Assembly (NCBI GenBank): GCA_036278715.1 | Contig: DASUKN010000001.1 | Location: 1 to 64,000 of the forward strand | Direction: 5' to 3' | DNA from: Udaeobacter sp025935755 | GTDB taxonomy: Bacteria > Verrucomicrobiota > Verrucomicrobiia > Chthoniobacterales > UBA10450 | DNA length: 64,000 nucleotides | Shown: one piece after another, positions 14,348-24,021 of the stretch | Layout of the letters: every line of letters begins with the position of its first letter | How positions within the stretch are numbered: position 1 is the stretch's first letter | Translations under genes and position numbers: made by a program | Notes under the pieces: model-generated | What the model was told of the DNA's origin: nothing | Database searches by the model: none | The model's input: only the letters and a program-made list of their open reading frames with translations

Positions 14348-16135
14348 TTGCCCCCGTTCCTTCATAACGTTGCTGACTTAATTCGGCGCGTTCTCTTTCT
14401 GGCGCGGCCGTACGGCAGGGGCAAGCTTGCCGCGATTTTCTCGCTGTCGCTGGCACAAGCATTGTTCCAGGTCATCGGCATCACATCGATCTTTCCCTTT
14501 TTAGCGATTGCCGCTGATCCCGAGCGGATTCGTCGCTCCCATTTTGGTACGAAGTTTCTAAGTCTGTTCCCGCACATGGAAGACAGGCAACTGCTTCTTG
14601 TTGCCGGCATCATCGCCATTGTCGCTCTTCTTTTATCAAATGCGGTGAACCTGTTGTCGGAATATGCGCGCACTCGTTATACCCAGGACTTTGGCCATTG
14701 GTTGCGCGTTCGACTGCTGCGCCGAATGGCGTCTCAGCCATACACTTATTTTCTTCAACGCAACTCCGGCGATCTCCTGAAGAAAATTCTCGGTGACGTG
14801 GCGAATTATACAAACGGCGTGCTCCTGCCGTTGCTGGACAGCGTGGCCCGCGTCCTGACGGCATTGCTTTTGTTGGCGACACTATTTTTGGTGCAACCGG
14901 TGATCGCGATTTCGGCGGCGGTTATTCTGGGCGGGTTCTACGCAATCACTTTCCAGCTTCTTACCCGCAAACGCCGCGAGGTGAATGAGAATCTGAAAAC
15001 GCATGTCGGCGGCCAGTTCCGCGAAGCGCAACAGATGCTGGGCGGGATCAAGCCCGTCAAAGTGCATCGGGCGGAAGAACTTTTCCTCGGTCGATTTGCG
15101 AATCATTCCGCGATCGTAGCGCGGATGAATGCATGGCTGCCGGTTTTTTCCAACAGCGCCCGGTATGTTGTGGAGCCGCTCGCTTTTGGCGGTCTCGTTG
15201 TGGCGGTGCTCCTACTCGCAGCAAAGGGACGCGATTTCTCTGACATTCTTCCCAATCTCGGTGTCATGGCACTGGCAGGTTATCGGCTGCTGCCTTCGCT
15301 CCAGTTGCTTTACGGACAGTTGACTCAGGTCAGTTCAATGCGTCATGCGGTTGATGAGGTGTACGACGAGTTTGCTGCTGCCGAGATTGAGAGATCCACT
15401 CCGAGTGTCGTTAGTATCGAACCTGTCACGCCTGTGCAGGATCTTACTTGGAATAACTCGATCACGCTGTGTGACATCGGGTTCCACTATCCGGGTGTTT
15501 CCCGGTCTGCGATCGAAGGGCTTTCAACAATTATTCCGAAGAACAGTTCGCTCGGCGTGATTGGCCCAACGGGCTCGGGGAAATCGACGTTCGTTGATTT
15601 GTTGCTTGGCCTTTACCTGCCAACAACAGGCGAGATCCTCATCGATGGTCAGACGCTCACGCCCGCGCTCGTGCCTGCGTGGCAGGCTACCATCGGATAC
15701 GTGCCGCAGGATATTTTTCTTATCGATGACACGGTCGTCCGAAACGTCGCGTTTGGTCTACCGGATGAGAAGATTGATCACACACGTGTGCGCGAAGCTT
15801 GCGCTATGGCGCAAATACTCGATTTCATCGAAGCGGAACTGCGCGATCGCTTTGAAACGAAGGTTGGCGAACGCGGCGTCCGCCTTTCTGGCGGACAACG
15901 TCAACGGATTGGGCTTGCTCGCGCGCTTTATCATCGTCCATCGCTGTTGATTCTGGACGAAGCGACCAGTGCGCTCGACGTTGCGACGGAAGCAAAGCTA
16001 CTCGAGGCGTTGGGTGAGCTTAGCGGCAAGCTTACCATGATTGTGGCGGCGCACCGTCTCAGTGCTGTGGCGAATTGCGATCAACTGATCGACTTGTCTA
16101 ATGAAATGCACGTTGTTGTTGCCGGTGCGAACTGA
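14348..16135 (+). CDS. ABC exporter, MsbA/PglK-like polysaccharide flippase candidate
   Basis: The 595-aa half-transporter has an N-terminal six-helix membrane domain (about 20-335). The ATPase domain has Walker A GPTGSGKST at 406-414, signature LSGGQ at 513-517 and Walker B LLILDE at 533-538, followed by AAHRLS. The type fits exporters of lipid-linked oligosaccharides or lipids, acting as a homodimer in the inner membrane. No Wzx-type flippase was found in the window, so this is the best candidate for moving the repeat unit. The TTG start is supported by GGAG five bases upstream; no ATG suits the N-terminus. The 186 bases before it contain nothing recognisable. Confidence 0.85.
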   Translation: MPPFLHNVADLIRRVLFLARPYGRGKLAAIFSLSLAQALFQVIGITSIFPFLAIAADPERIRRSHFGTKFLSLFPHMEDRQLLLVAGIIAIVALLLSNAVNLLSEYARTRYTQDFGHWLRVRLLRRMASQPYTYFLQRNSGDLLKKILGDVANYTNGVLLPLLDSVARVLTALLLLATLFLVQPVIAISAAVILGGFYAITFQLLTRKRREVNENLKTHVGGQFREAQQMLGGIKPVKVHRAEELFLGRFANHSAIVARMNAWLPVFSNSARYVVEPLAFGGLVVAVLLLAAKGRDFSDILPNLGVMALAGYRLLPSLQLLYGQLTQVSSMRHAVDEVYDEFAAAEIERSTPSVVSIEPVTPVQDLTWNNSITLCDIGFHYPGVSRSAIEGLSTIIPKNSSLGVIGPTGSGKSTFVDLLLGLYLPTTGEILIDGQTLTPALVPAWQATIGYVPQDIFLIDDTVVRNVAFGLPDEKIDHTRVREACAMAQILDFIEAELRDRFETKVGERGVRLSGGQRQRIGLARALYHRPSLLILDEATSALDVATEAKLLEALGELSGKLTMIVAAHRLSAVANCDQLIDLSNEMHVVVAGAN

Positions 16136-16154
16136 GCGTTGAGTTGGAAAGATC

Positions 16155-16940
16155 ATGAACCGGTATCTGGAGGCGTTGCAGGGATTCAATCTTGCGGCTT
16201 TGCGGCGCGGCCTCCAGGAGGGTCCACGTGCGCTGGGTCGCGCTAGTCGAGCGGCATGCATCGCCGCACAGGCGGACGCCGATCGTCAGCGGACACTCGC
16301 GCGTGAACAGATCAGTCGGATTCCCGTCGTGGCTCTGGATGATTTGTTAGGCGACAGGAAGTGCCAGATCAGGCTGCGCGTGATGAAATATGAGGATGGT
16401 ATGACCCCGTATCATGATTCCCTCGCGCTGCTTTCCATTTTGGTGGCAGAAAATCCCAGCGAAGTTCTTGAAATTGGAACTTACATGGGACATACCGCTC
16501 GCGCGATGGCCGAGAACCTCGACTTTGCCACGATTCACACGATTGATTTGCCACCGGATTTTTCGGCCGAACAGGGAAATGGCGATGTTCCTCCGAAGAA
16601 TGATTTTCACCTGATAGCCCGGCGCGACGTCGGACGTGAGTTCAAGGGACAGCCTTGTGCAAGCCGGATTGCCCAGCACGTCGGCGACACAGCGGTGATG
16701 GATTTCAAGCAAATTGGCAGGCCAACGTTTTTCTTCATCGACGGCTCGCATACCTACGAATATTGCAGGAATGACTCGGAAAAGTGCCTCTCACTTTGTC
16801 CAAAAAACGGCACGTTTCTCTGGCATGACTGTTATGAAGGTCAACCTGGTGTCATTAAGCTCTTGTCAGAGTGGCGGACGCAGGGAAGAAAAGTGCTGCG
16901 AATAGAGGGAACAGGCCTGGCGTATTGGAAATCGATTTAA
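16155..16940 (+). CDS. Class I SAM-dependent methyltransferase
   Basis: The 261-aa protein has the SAM-binding motif VLEIGTYMGHTAR (about 104-116), the acidic strand-2 end TIDLPPDF and a FFFIDGSHTYEY segment characteristic of Methyltransf_24-type enzymes. A late WHDCYEG motif may bind metal or substrate. It has no membrane or secretion signal. In this context it probably methylates a sugar or sugar nucleotide. The start ATG 16155 lies 19 bases after the ABC exporter gene. Confidence 0.8.
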   Translation: MNRYLEALQGFNLAALRRGLQEGPRALGRASRAACIAAQADADRQRTLAREQISRIPVVALDDLLGDRKCQIRLRVMKYEDGMTPYHDSLALLSILVAENPSEVLEIGTYMGHTARAMAENLDFATIHTIDLPPDFSAEQGNGDVPPKNDFHLIARRDVGREFKGQPCASRIAQHVGDTAVMDFKQIGRPTFFFIDGSHTYEYCRNDSEKCLSLCPKNGTFLWHDCYEGQPGVIKLLSEWRTQGRKVLRIEGTGLAYWKSI

Positions 16941-16949
16941 TCACTTACT

Positions 16950-18062
16950 GTGGTTAGGTTCCGACAAATCGCGGTTTCGATCCTGCCTGCTCCAGTGCAG
17001 TCCGTGTTGCGGCCGTGGTGGCGTCGATTCTTCGATTTTAAATTGCGCGCGCGAGGTTGGATACCTTTCACTGTTTGGCTGGTATTCCACTGCGTCCGCC
17101 ATGCGAAAAAAGCCGTAATTGTTTGCCGCTGCGGGGGAATCGGGGACGTGCTTTGCACTTTGCCGATGTGTGAAGAAATACGTCGTCGACACGTCGGGAA
17201 ATTGCTGATTTTCATCACAGCGTCAGTTTGGCGAGAGGCGGTTAAACTTTCCGGCGTGGCTGATTTGGTCTATGCGAATAAGTGGTGGATCTATCCGTTT
17301 ACGTTTCCAACTAACAGCAAGTGGTTTGGGCTCGTGGACGAGGTTTACAATCCGCTCACAACGGGCGAGAAATTGTTCGCGGCCGGGACGAGCGCTCATC
17401 TGATAGATGATCTCGCTGCTTCATGCGGACTCAAGGTTACGCCGCGGCTACCGAAGCTTTGTCTGTCATCGGACCTGATCGAGAGAACGCGGGGGCGATA
17501 CGGATTGGACCGCAAGACTGTCGAGAACCGTTTGCTTATCGGGATCAATCCAGGTCCCAGTTGGCGGGTGAGAGAATGGGAAGCGTCCAAATGGCAGAGC
17601 CTGGTGAACAGGATTCACTCAGAGTACCACGCTCTGATCATACAGTTTGGCATTAACAAAGGAGACGGATCTTCTGAATATAGCAATCTCAGTGGGGTGA
17701 CGTTGCTGGCCGGCCGACTCAGCGGCGAAGAGCTTTTAGCCATGATTTCGATTTGTGACTTGATTATATCCATCGATTCCGGCCCGGTACATGTTGCAGC
17801 AGCCGTTGACACACGTGTTATCGGCTTATACGGAGCTCTCGACCCGGCGTCGAGACTACCTTCGGGAACGCCTGCAATCGGCTTGTTTGGTGATGTTCCC
17901 TGCCTGTTTTGTCATAACAGAACGCCAGTCATGCATTGGATCGATGGGTGTCCTAACGACATCGCTTGTATGAGGAAGCTTGACGATGGGACTGTGTTCG
18001 AGGCAATGAAATCGATGCTGCCGCATAACATCAAACGAGGGTCGCTGGTTTCAGTCGACTAA
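16950..18062 (+). CDS. Glycosyltransferase family 9 (heptosyltransferase-like)
   Basis: The 370-aa protein shows the GT9 fold: CGGIGDVLCTLP at 61-72 in the N-terminal domain, GINPGPSWRVREW near 198-210, and the donor-binding SIDSGPVHVAAA at 274-285 followed by IGLYGALDP. These enzymes transfer ADP-heptose or other sugars to lipopolysaccharide cores or other acceptors at the cytoplasmic face. A CHN-C-C cluster near the end (FCHNR, DGCPNDIACM) is shared with many GT9 proteins. The start is GTG 16950, nine bases after the methyltransferase stop. Confidence 0.85.
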   Translation: MVRFRQIAVSILPAPVQSVLRPWWRRFFDFKLRARGWIPFTVWLVFHCVRHAKKAVIVCRCGGIGDVLCTLPMCEEIRRRHVGKLLIFITASVWREAVKLSGVADLVYANKWWIYPFTFPTNSKWFGLVDEVYNPLTTGEKLFAAGTSAHLIDDLAASCGLKVTPRLPKLCLSSDLIERTRGRYGLDRKTVENRLLIGINPGPSWRVREWEASKWQSLVNRIHSEYHALIIQFGINKGDGSSEYSNLSGVTLLAGRLSGEELLAMISICDLIISIDSGPVHVAAAVDTRVIGLYGALDPASRLPSGTPAIGLFGDVPCLFCHNRTPVMHWIDGCPNDIACMRKLDDGTVFEAMKSMLPHNIKRGSLVSVD

Positions 18063-18215
18063 ACCTTGCAAGCTACTGGCATTTTCACTGTTATTTAGTG
18101 ACTAAGAATTTCATGGACCGTTGTCCGGCAGCGCCAGCTCATATTGGAGGTTGAGTCAGCCGTTCGATAGAACGATGCCCGTTAAGAGCCTCGAAACAAC
18201 AGGACCTGCTTGAAG

Positions 18216-19145
18216 ATGAATGTCTCAGTCATCATCTGCACAAATAATCCCCGGCTGGATTATCTGTCGCGCGTGTTAGAGGCTTTGAGGCAGCAAAGCT
18301 TGCCCGCTGACGAATGGGAGCTTCTATTGGTCGATAACGCATCCCATGTTCCCTTGGAGCGAAGCTGTGACTTGACCTGGCACCCGCAGGCGCGTTGCAT
18401 CGTTGAAAACGAACTCGGCGCCAGTCATGCCCGCTGGCGTGCTATTCGCGAGACGCAAACCGGAATTCGCGTGTTTGTAGATGACGACAACCTACTTCAT
18501 CCAGATTACCTGGCCACGGCTGTTCGGTTGTTAGGCGCGCATCCGTGGCTTGGAGCAATTGGTGGGCAGACACTTCCGGAATACGAAGTACCTCCGCCTG
18601 GCTGGTTGACCCGATATGAGCGGGTTTTGGCAATCAGGCGCTTCAAAAAGGCGCGATGGAGCAATGCCGCAGATGATTGGCAATCCCAACCATGGGGCGC
18701 AGGAATGGTCGTCCGTAAATCGGTTTGCGACATCTATGACGCCAACCTGTCGAAAAGTCCTGAGAGGCGCGCATTGGGCCGCAAAGGCTCCGTTTTGGGA
18801 TCGGCGGAGGATATCGATCTCATCCTGGGTTGCCTGGATGTCGGACTTGGATTCGGCACTTTCCCCGAACTGGTTGTCACCCACTTGATACCGGAGCGGC
18901 GGATGACTGAAGCGTCTGTGGCTGCGATAACAAGAGCCATGGTCACATCAAACCTCTTACTGTCGCACCTTCGCGGAGAGCCGACCAACCTTTCGGAGCG
19001 CCCATCGGTATACACGCATTTGCGTGGCTTTTATCATTTCTTAAGAATGAACTCGACAGACCGCCGGTTTGCAGCGGCTGTTGAAGCGGGTCAACAGGAT
19101 TTTCAAGGGATGTTAAAGTCTCGGAACTTGCCCCGTACCCAATAG
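18216..19145 (+). CDS. Glycosyltransferase family 2
   Basis: The 309-aa GT-A protein has VSVIICTNNPR at its start, LLLVDNAS near 37-44, VFVDDDNLLHPDYL (the DxD-type metal site) near 88-101 and a late GSAEDIDLILG acceptor-side motif. It should add a sugar to the growing glycan in the cytoplasm. An upstream TTG at 18210, five bases after an AGGA, is an equally possible start and would add two residues. The 150 bases before it hold no recognisable feature. Confidence 0.85.
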   Translation: MNVSVIICTNNPRLDYLSRVLEALRQQSLPADEWELLLVDNASHVPLERSCDLTWHPQARCIVENELGASHARWRAIRETQTGIRVFVDDDNLLHPDYLATAVRLLGAHPWLGAIGGQTLPEYEVPPPGWLTRYERVLAIRRFKKARWSNAADDWQSQPWGAGMVVRKSVCDIYDANLSKSPERRALGRKGSVLGSAEDIDLILGCLDVGLGFGTFPELVVTHLIPERRMTEASVAAITRAMVTSNLLLSHLRGEPTNLSERPSVYTHLRGFYHFLRMNSTDRRFAAAVEAGQQDFQGMLKSRNLPRTQ

Positions 19146-19220
19146 TGTTTGTTGCAGGCCGGTGCCGTTTATCACTTAGACTTCGAAAATGAGTGGTGTA
19201 AGCACCGGGAAAAACGAGCA

Positions 19221-20429
19221 ATGAGTTACGACCACGAACTCCTGCACAGTTGTCCGCCGGTATTCGGAACCGTGTTCGGCAGAAAGGACGACGGCTACCC
19301 AGCACGCCTGGCTCAGGCGAAATTCCTCTCGGCGCAGATGCGCAGTCGCAAGCCATTTTGTTTTTTGCGCATGGGCGACATGGAACTCAGATATCTTCTG
19401 GCTAAACAGCATAACCGACTCGACGGCATCGAGCCTGGGACCGGGCCGATCTCCGGAACGCGCGCGTACGGAAATCCCGGCCTGACCGCAAAACATGCCG
19501 AGCGATTACGCCGAGCTTATGAAGGGGCGGATTATGTTGATTTTCACGAGCAGAATTGGCCAAACGAACATTTGATATCCCGATTAGAGCTTCGGAGAGC
19601 GCCCGGTTCTTATCGCAACCTGACCAAAGAAACATCGCTTGTATTTCTCACATGGACCGAGAAGGAGTTTAAGGAATACTGCCGGAACCGCAGGATTGGA
19701 TTTGCTGCAGCCGAGGCGCGCTTGTTAGAACTCCTTTCACAAACACCTGAATTCAGGGAAGCGGCTGCGGATTACTGGCCCGACAACGCAGAGATTTTTT
19801 ATCATCAAGTGCGAAACGATGGCCGCGATCTCGACGCCAACCTGGATGTGATAAAAGAAGACCTGCAAGGATTCGCTAAGGAGCATCGACTCGACACAAT
19901 CTTTCTGTCGCTGGGAGGCGGAGCGAAGATTTTGAGCTACGAATTATCCCGGGAACTGGGAATTTGTTGTTTTGACTTTGGGGCGATGATCCGGGCGCTG
20001 ACGTACAGCGGGTCCGATGGAAACCGCGCGGCGCGTTCGACGCATTCGCCCTTTCTGTTTCGCATTCCGTTCGACACCTACATGACCGCTCTCGAGCGAG
20101 CTTTCCCCGGCCTGACGCCGGCTGAGCTTCTGGCGAAAGCGCACGGCCAACTTCTGCTGGAATTGATGAGAAAGGAGGTCGGATGGACGTCAGTTTCCTG
20201 GGATTTCGATTTTAACGAACAAAATGTGTCTGCGTTTCGTGACGCATTCCGGGCGTACCGTAAGCGCTATCGAAAATTGTTCGGTTCATCTTCGGCGACC
20301 AAGATGGAGCGTGCTGGATTTCTGCATTTTTGCGGAAAACACAGGCTGACCCTGGAGGGGCGATTGTTCCTTTTCGTGTTCCGCGTGAAGACATTACTGC
20401 GGCACTGCTCCCGCCGAACTTCGGGATGA
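19221..20429 (+). CDS. Putative GT-D-type glycosyltransferase
   Basis: The protein (402 aa from ATG 19221) contains FCFLRMGDMELRYLL at about 47-61, which resembles the RxGDGE signature of GT-D-fold (DUF1792) glycosyltransferases, where the acidic pair binds the metal-nucleotide. A later IFLSLGGGAKILSYEL and ICCFDFGAM segment matches the second half of that fold. The remainder, rich in Arg and aromatic residues, is unlike known families. A TTG at 19149 would add 24 residues. GT-D is the best guess, not a firm one; its position in a transferase run supports a sugar-transfer role. Confidence 0.55.
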   Translation: MSYDHELLHSCPPVFGTVFGRKDDGYPARLAQAKFLSAQMRSRKPFCFLRMGDMELRYLLAKQHNRLDGIEPGTGPISGTRAYGNPGLTAKHAERLRRAYEGADYVDFHEQNWPNEHLISRLELRRAPGSYRNLTKETSLVFLTWTEKEFKEYCRNRRIGFAAAEARLLELLSQTPEFREAAADYWPDNAEIFYHQVRNDGRDLDANLDVIKEDLQGFAKEHRLDTIFLSLGGGAKILSYELSRELGICCFDFGAMIRALTYSGSDGNRAARSTHSPFLFRIPFDTYMTALERAFPGLTPAELLAKAHGQLLLELMRKEVGWTSVSWDFDFNEQNVSAFRDAFRAYRKRYRKLFGSSSATKMERAGFLHFCGKHRLTLEGRLFLFVFRVKTLLRHCSRRTSG

Positions 20430-20451
20430 AGATTCTCCTGGTAACTGTAAC

Positions 20452-21516
20452 ATGCGAATCTTAATCACTGGTGGCGCAGGTTTTATCGGTTCCAATCTCG
20501 CGCTGCATCTTCGTCGAACGTCTCCCGAAGCGATAATTGTTTGCATGGACAATTTGCACCGCCGCGGCTCGGAGTTGAATGTTCCGCGCCTGCAGGAAGC
20601 TGGAGTTCGATTCCACCGTGGTGATGTGTCAGACGGCAATAGCTTTCCGAGTGGGCCGTTTGATTTTATCGTCGAATGTTCTGCCGAGCCATCGGTGCTT
20701 GCCGGCAAGAATGATTCGCCGGATTACGTGTTTCAAACGAACCTGGTTGGTGCGTATCAATGTCTGGAAAAAGCACGGTCGTGGGACAGTAAATTCCTGT
20801 TTCTTTCCACTAGCCGGGTCTATCCAATCGCCCGCCTCGAAGCACATCCATGGCATGAGGAAGAAACGCGCTTTGTGTGGGAAGATCACAGCACAAGCGA
20901 CATCAGCTCGCAGGGTGTTACTGAGCAAATGGCGTTAACCGGTGCACGCTCTTTGTATGGGTTTACGAAATTGGCGGCGGAACAACTGATTGAAGAATAC
21001 CGGGCCGCTTATGCCATGAAAGCTGCTGTAAATCGCTGCAGCGTTATAGCCGGGCCATGGCAATTCGGTAAGGTCGATCAAGGAGTAGCCGCTCTCTGGG
21101 TGTTGGCACATCATTTTGGTTATCCATTGAGTTACATCGGCTACGGCGGCAGGGGCAAACAACTCCGCGACGTTCTCCACGTGGATGACTTATGCGATCT
21201 TATTTGTGAGCAAATCAACGACTTTGATCGATGGGACGGCTGGTTAGGCAACGTGTCGGGTGGACTAAGTAACTCGGTCTCACTTTGCGAACTCACCGCG
21301 TTGTGCAGGAAAATCACAGGTAACAAAATTCCGATTTCGTCCGTGATGGCTAATCGACCTAACGACGTAAGGATCCTGGTGGCTGACTGCTCACGGCTAT
21401 TTGAGCGCACGACATGGCGGCCCAAACGCGATCTGTATTGTATCATTGAAGACATAAACAATTGGGTCCACAGGCATGCCGATGCATTGAAGCACCTGTC
21501 GCCGGTTCGCACGTGA
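20452..21516 (+). CDS. NAD-dependent epimerase, CDP-paratose 2-epimerase (RfbE)-like
   Basis: The 354-aa extended SDR has GGAGFIG at 7-13, DNLHRRGSELNVPRL at 33-47, SAEPSVLAG at 77-85 and the catalytic YGFTK at 169-173. The set DNLHRRGSELN, SRVYP and GPWQFGKVDQGV is characteristic of the RfbE/CDP-paratose 2-epimerase branch rather than GalE. Those enzymes convert CDP-paratose to CDP-tyvelose, but the CDP-sugar synthesis genes are not in this window, so the substrate could differ. The next gene starts at a GTG overlapping this stop (GTGA), so they are coupled. Confidence 0.8.
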   Translation: MRILITGGAGFIGSNLALHLRRTSPEAIIVCMDNLHRRGSELNVPRLQEAGVRFHRGDVSDGNSFPSGPFDFIVECSAEPSVLAGKNDSPDYVFQTNLVGAYQCLEKARSWDSKFLFLSTSRVYPIARLEAHPWHEEETRFVWEDHSTSDISSQGVTEQMALTGARSLYGFTKLAAEQLIEEYRAAYAMKAAVNRCSVIAGPWQFGKVDQGVAALWVLAHHFGYPLSYIGYGGRGKQLRDVLHVDDLCDLICEQINDFDRWDGWLGNVSGGLSNSVSLCELTALCRKITGNKIPISSVMANRPNDVRILVADCSRLFERTTWRPKRDLYCIIEDINNWVHRHADALKHLSPVRT

Positions 21517-22706
21517 CGTCAGAAAGAAAAGTAAGAGTGCTGCTAGTCAGCATTGTGCCGCCGAGAAATGATTGCGGGGTACGAATTGTGATGCACCGAA
21601 TGGTCGTGGAGCGTTCGCCGTTTGAATTGCACGTCGCCAGCAATGCGGACTTTGCGAACGATCTCCTGGTGCACACGCCGCTCCAGCTGCCGCGTCCTAT
21701 TCATTGGCTGAAAAAGAGCCGACTAGGGCCGGGACTGGCACCATGGATTACCGATTACGAAAACTTTGTCTGGACACTGGAAAATAACAAAACGTTAGAC
21801 AACGCAGTGGAAAGTTTCAAACCGGACGTCATTCTCACGCTGGCGGAGTGCGGGTTGTGTCATATTGCCCGCAAAACAGCAAAACGATATGGATTGCCGC
21901 TCGCCGGACTGTTTCTCGACTGGTTTCCTGTGATGAAAGGACATTTTGGTCATGCATTCACACAGGGAACTTTGAATCGAAGGTATCGCGAACTTTACTT
22001 CGCATGCGACCTCGCCTTTTGCACCAGCGATGGAATGCAAGAGATGTTAGGTCCACATCCAAATAGCCACGTGATTTATCCGATGCCAGGCAGACATGTT
22101 CGATCGGACAGATCATCACCATCCTCGGGCGGAAGGTTCCGCCTCGTGTACGTCGGCTCCGTCGAAAATTTCTATGGAAGAATGCTTTGTTCGCTGATCG
22201 AGAAAATCGCGTTAACGAAGGACATGGAAGTTGTTGTAGTAGGACCAAACGCCGATTGGCCGCTGGAAATTCTCGAACGTGCTAAAGCAAACGGCATTTA
22301 TCTTGGTTTCAAATCTCCCGAGGAGGCCGCCGATGTGATGGTCAGCGCCGACGCGCTGCTGGTAGTGATGAGCTTCGAGAAGGAGCACGAGCTTTTCATG
22401 CGCACCAGTTTTACCACGAAATTTCTCGACTACGTCGCTTTCCGGAAACCGGTGATCCTTTGGGGACCCGACTATTGCACACCGGTTCGTGTGGCGCGGA
22501 AACACGGCGGCGCTGTCGTCGTGACTCAGAATGATGCTGATGCGATTATTTCCGCCTGTCGCGAGATTGCAGCGGACACCTCACGGCGCGAAGACCTTTC
22601 ACGACAGGCTGCACAACTGCACCAGACGCTGTTTAATCCTGACCGCTTGCAGGAAATTTTCGTCAGCGAAATTGAAAAATTGGTCGGTCGCGGACGTCAT
22701 AACTGA
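21513..22706 (+). CDS. Glycosyltransferase family 4, paralogue A
   Basis: The 397-aa protein (GTG start overlapping the previous stop) has a two-domain GT-B layout: VRVLLVSIVPPRNDCGVRI at the N-terminus, FRLVYVGSVENFYG opening the C-terminal domain, and TKFLDYVAFRKPVILWGPDY near the donor site. It resembles the next gene product over its whole length, sharing DGMQ/DGMR, LLVVMSFE and PVI-WGP-YC. The pair probably arose by duplication. Instead of the usual EX7E motif it has a shorter version around the FTTKFLDY segment. Acts in the cytoplasm on an unknown sugar. Confidence 0.8.
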   Translation: MTSERKVRVLLVSIVPPRNDCGVRIVMHRMVVERSPFELHVASNADFANDLLVHTPLQLPRPIHWLKKSRLGPGLAPWITDYENFVWTLENNKTLDNAVESFKPDVILTLAECGLCHIARKTAKRYGLPLAGLFLDWFPVMKGHFGHAFTQGTLNRRYRELYFACDLAFCTSDGMQEMLGPHPNSHVIYPMPGRHVRSDRSSPSSGGRFRLVYVGSVENFYGRMLCSLIEKIALTKDMEVVVVGPNADWPLEILERAKANGIYLGFKSPEEAADVMVSADALLVVMSFEKEHELFMRTSFTTKFLDYVAFRKPVILWGPDYCTPVRVARKHGGAVVVTQNDADAIISACREIAADTSRREDLSRQAAQLHQTLFNPDRLQEIFVSEIEKLVGRGRHN

Positions 22707-22713
22707 ATCCTGC

Positions 22714-23877
22714 ATGGGTTTTCCTATGGAGCGAATCAAAGTTCTTGTTGTCTCTTCCGTTGTTCCAAACGCACCAGGTTCAGGCGGTGAACTGGTTTTG
22801 CATCGGCATCTTAAATTAAACTCACAGGTCGAAGCCGCGGTGGTGTCATGGGAACGCTTTCCATTTCGTCTGAAAATTATCGGCAAAATGCGGGAACTTG
22901 GTTTCCGCTCTCTCTCGCGATGGATGGAATGTCTCTTTCCTGTGTTGCCTTCCAGTAAAATGGTTGGTGATCTTGTTCAGTCGTTTCGCCCTGATGTTAT
23001 TCTCACGGTGGCTCATGGCTGGTGGCATATACAGGCCAGAAGAGTGGCAACGGAATTCGAAGTGCCGCTTGTTTCTTTCTTTCAAGATTGGTGGGCCGAC
23101 TTTCCGGATGTCCCCCGCGCATTCCGTTCACGAGTTGAACGTGAATTTCGCCAAACCTGCGCGGACAGTGCCGTTGCGATTTGCGTAAGCGATGGGATGC
23201 GTCGCGCATTAGGTGAACCTGAAAATGCCCTGGTAATTCATGACGTCCCCTCTTTCACCACGTTTCGAAGCGATAGGTGCGATGTTACCGCGCCGATGCG
23301 CGTCGCCTATTTTGGAAATCTTGGCGAATATGGACCATTAATCGAAAGTGCTTTACATGTTCTGCGAAACTCGAAGCGAGTGCGTTTGGAAGTTTTCGGA
23401 TCCAACCCCTTGTGGACTGCCGGGACAGAGGAGGAGTTTCGGTCCCTTGGTCTTTACCACGGATTTCTCCCAACGGATCAACTCGAGGAATCACTTCGGC
23501 AGTTCCAAGCTGTCCTCGTCGTCATGAGCTTTGCTCCTGAGTTTCGTCGACGAATGACGACGAGTTTCCCCTCGAAAATGATTAACGCGACGCAACTCGG
23601 CTTGCCGGTAATCGTGTGGGGACCTGAATATTGTTCGGCGGTGCAATGGGCGCGGGTGGGAGACAGAGCTTTATGTGTGACAGGCGCCGATTCCTCTGCG
23701 CTTCGCCACGCTCTTGAAGCACTTGCTGATTCGCCGTCCGACCAGGAACGTCTCGCCAACTCAGCACGCGAAGCTGCCGCGGGCGAATTCAACTCTGAAC
23801 GCATTGAGGAAGAATTTATTTCTGTCCTGAGGCGAGCGATTGCCAACCGGCTTTCATCGCGTAATCCAAGCGGATAG
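22714..23877 (+). CDS. Glycosyltransferase family 4, paralogue B
   Basis: The 387-aa GT-B protein is a sister of the product of 21513-22706: VLVVSSVVPNAPGSGGELVLHR at the start in two parts (VLVVSSVVPNAP, GSGGELVLHR), AICVSDGMRRALG, MRVAYFGNLGEYG and SKMINATQLGLPVIVWGPEY. Conservation of both domains suggests both are active, with different donors or acceptors. ATG 22714 is seven bases after the previous stop; ATG 22726 is an alternative. Confidence 0.8.
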   Translation: MGFPMERIKVLVVSSVVPNAPGSGGELVLHRHLKLNSQVEAAVVSWERFPFRLKIIGKMRELGFRSLSRWMECLFPVLPSSKMVGDLVQSFRPDVILTVAHGWWHIQARRVATEFEVPLVSFFQDWWADFPDVPRAFRSRVEREFRQTCADSAVAICVSDGMRRALGEPENALVIHDVPSFTTFRSDRCDVTAPMRVAYFGNLGEYGPLIESALHVLRNSKRVRLEVFGSNPLWTAGTEEEFRSLGLYHGFLPTDQLEESLRQFQAVLVVMSFAPEFRRRMTTSFPSKMINATQLGLPVIVWGPEYCSAVQWARVGDRALCVTGADSSALRHALEALADSPSDQERLANSAREAAAGEFNSERIEEEFISVLRRAIANRLSSRNPSG

Positions 23878-23884
23878 GATCAAA

Positions 23885-24021
23885 ATGAGTCAGAGATCTT
23901 TCGCTCCGCTCAAGATAACAGTATACGACTTGAGCGGCTTGGAACTGAAACGCGTTTTGTCGATGCAACCGTTGACCTTTCTGACGCCCGCATAGTTCCG
24001 CCGGCGAACTGGCGCGTTCTC
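23885..24021 (+). other. Original 5' end of the exostosin-like gene, out of frame
   Basis: ATG 23885 has a good AGGA five bases upstream and reads MSQRSFAPLKITVYDL, the kind of KxxVYDL start seen in exostosin-family proteins. The frame then fails at TAG near 23993. The frame that continues into the gene at 24022 is open back past 23885 and reads ERLGTETRFVDATVDLSDAR in coding style. Restoring one base near 23929 (GAC-CTT-GAG) would join the two parts smoothly. Confidence 0.65.
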
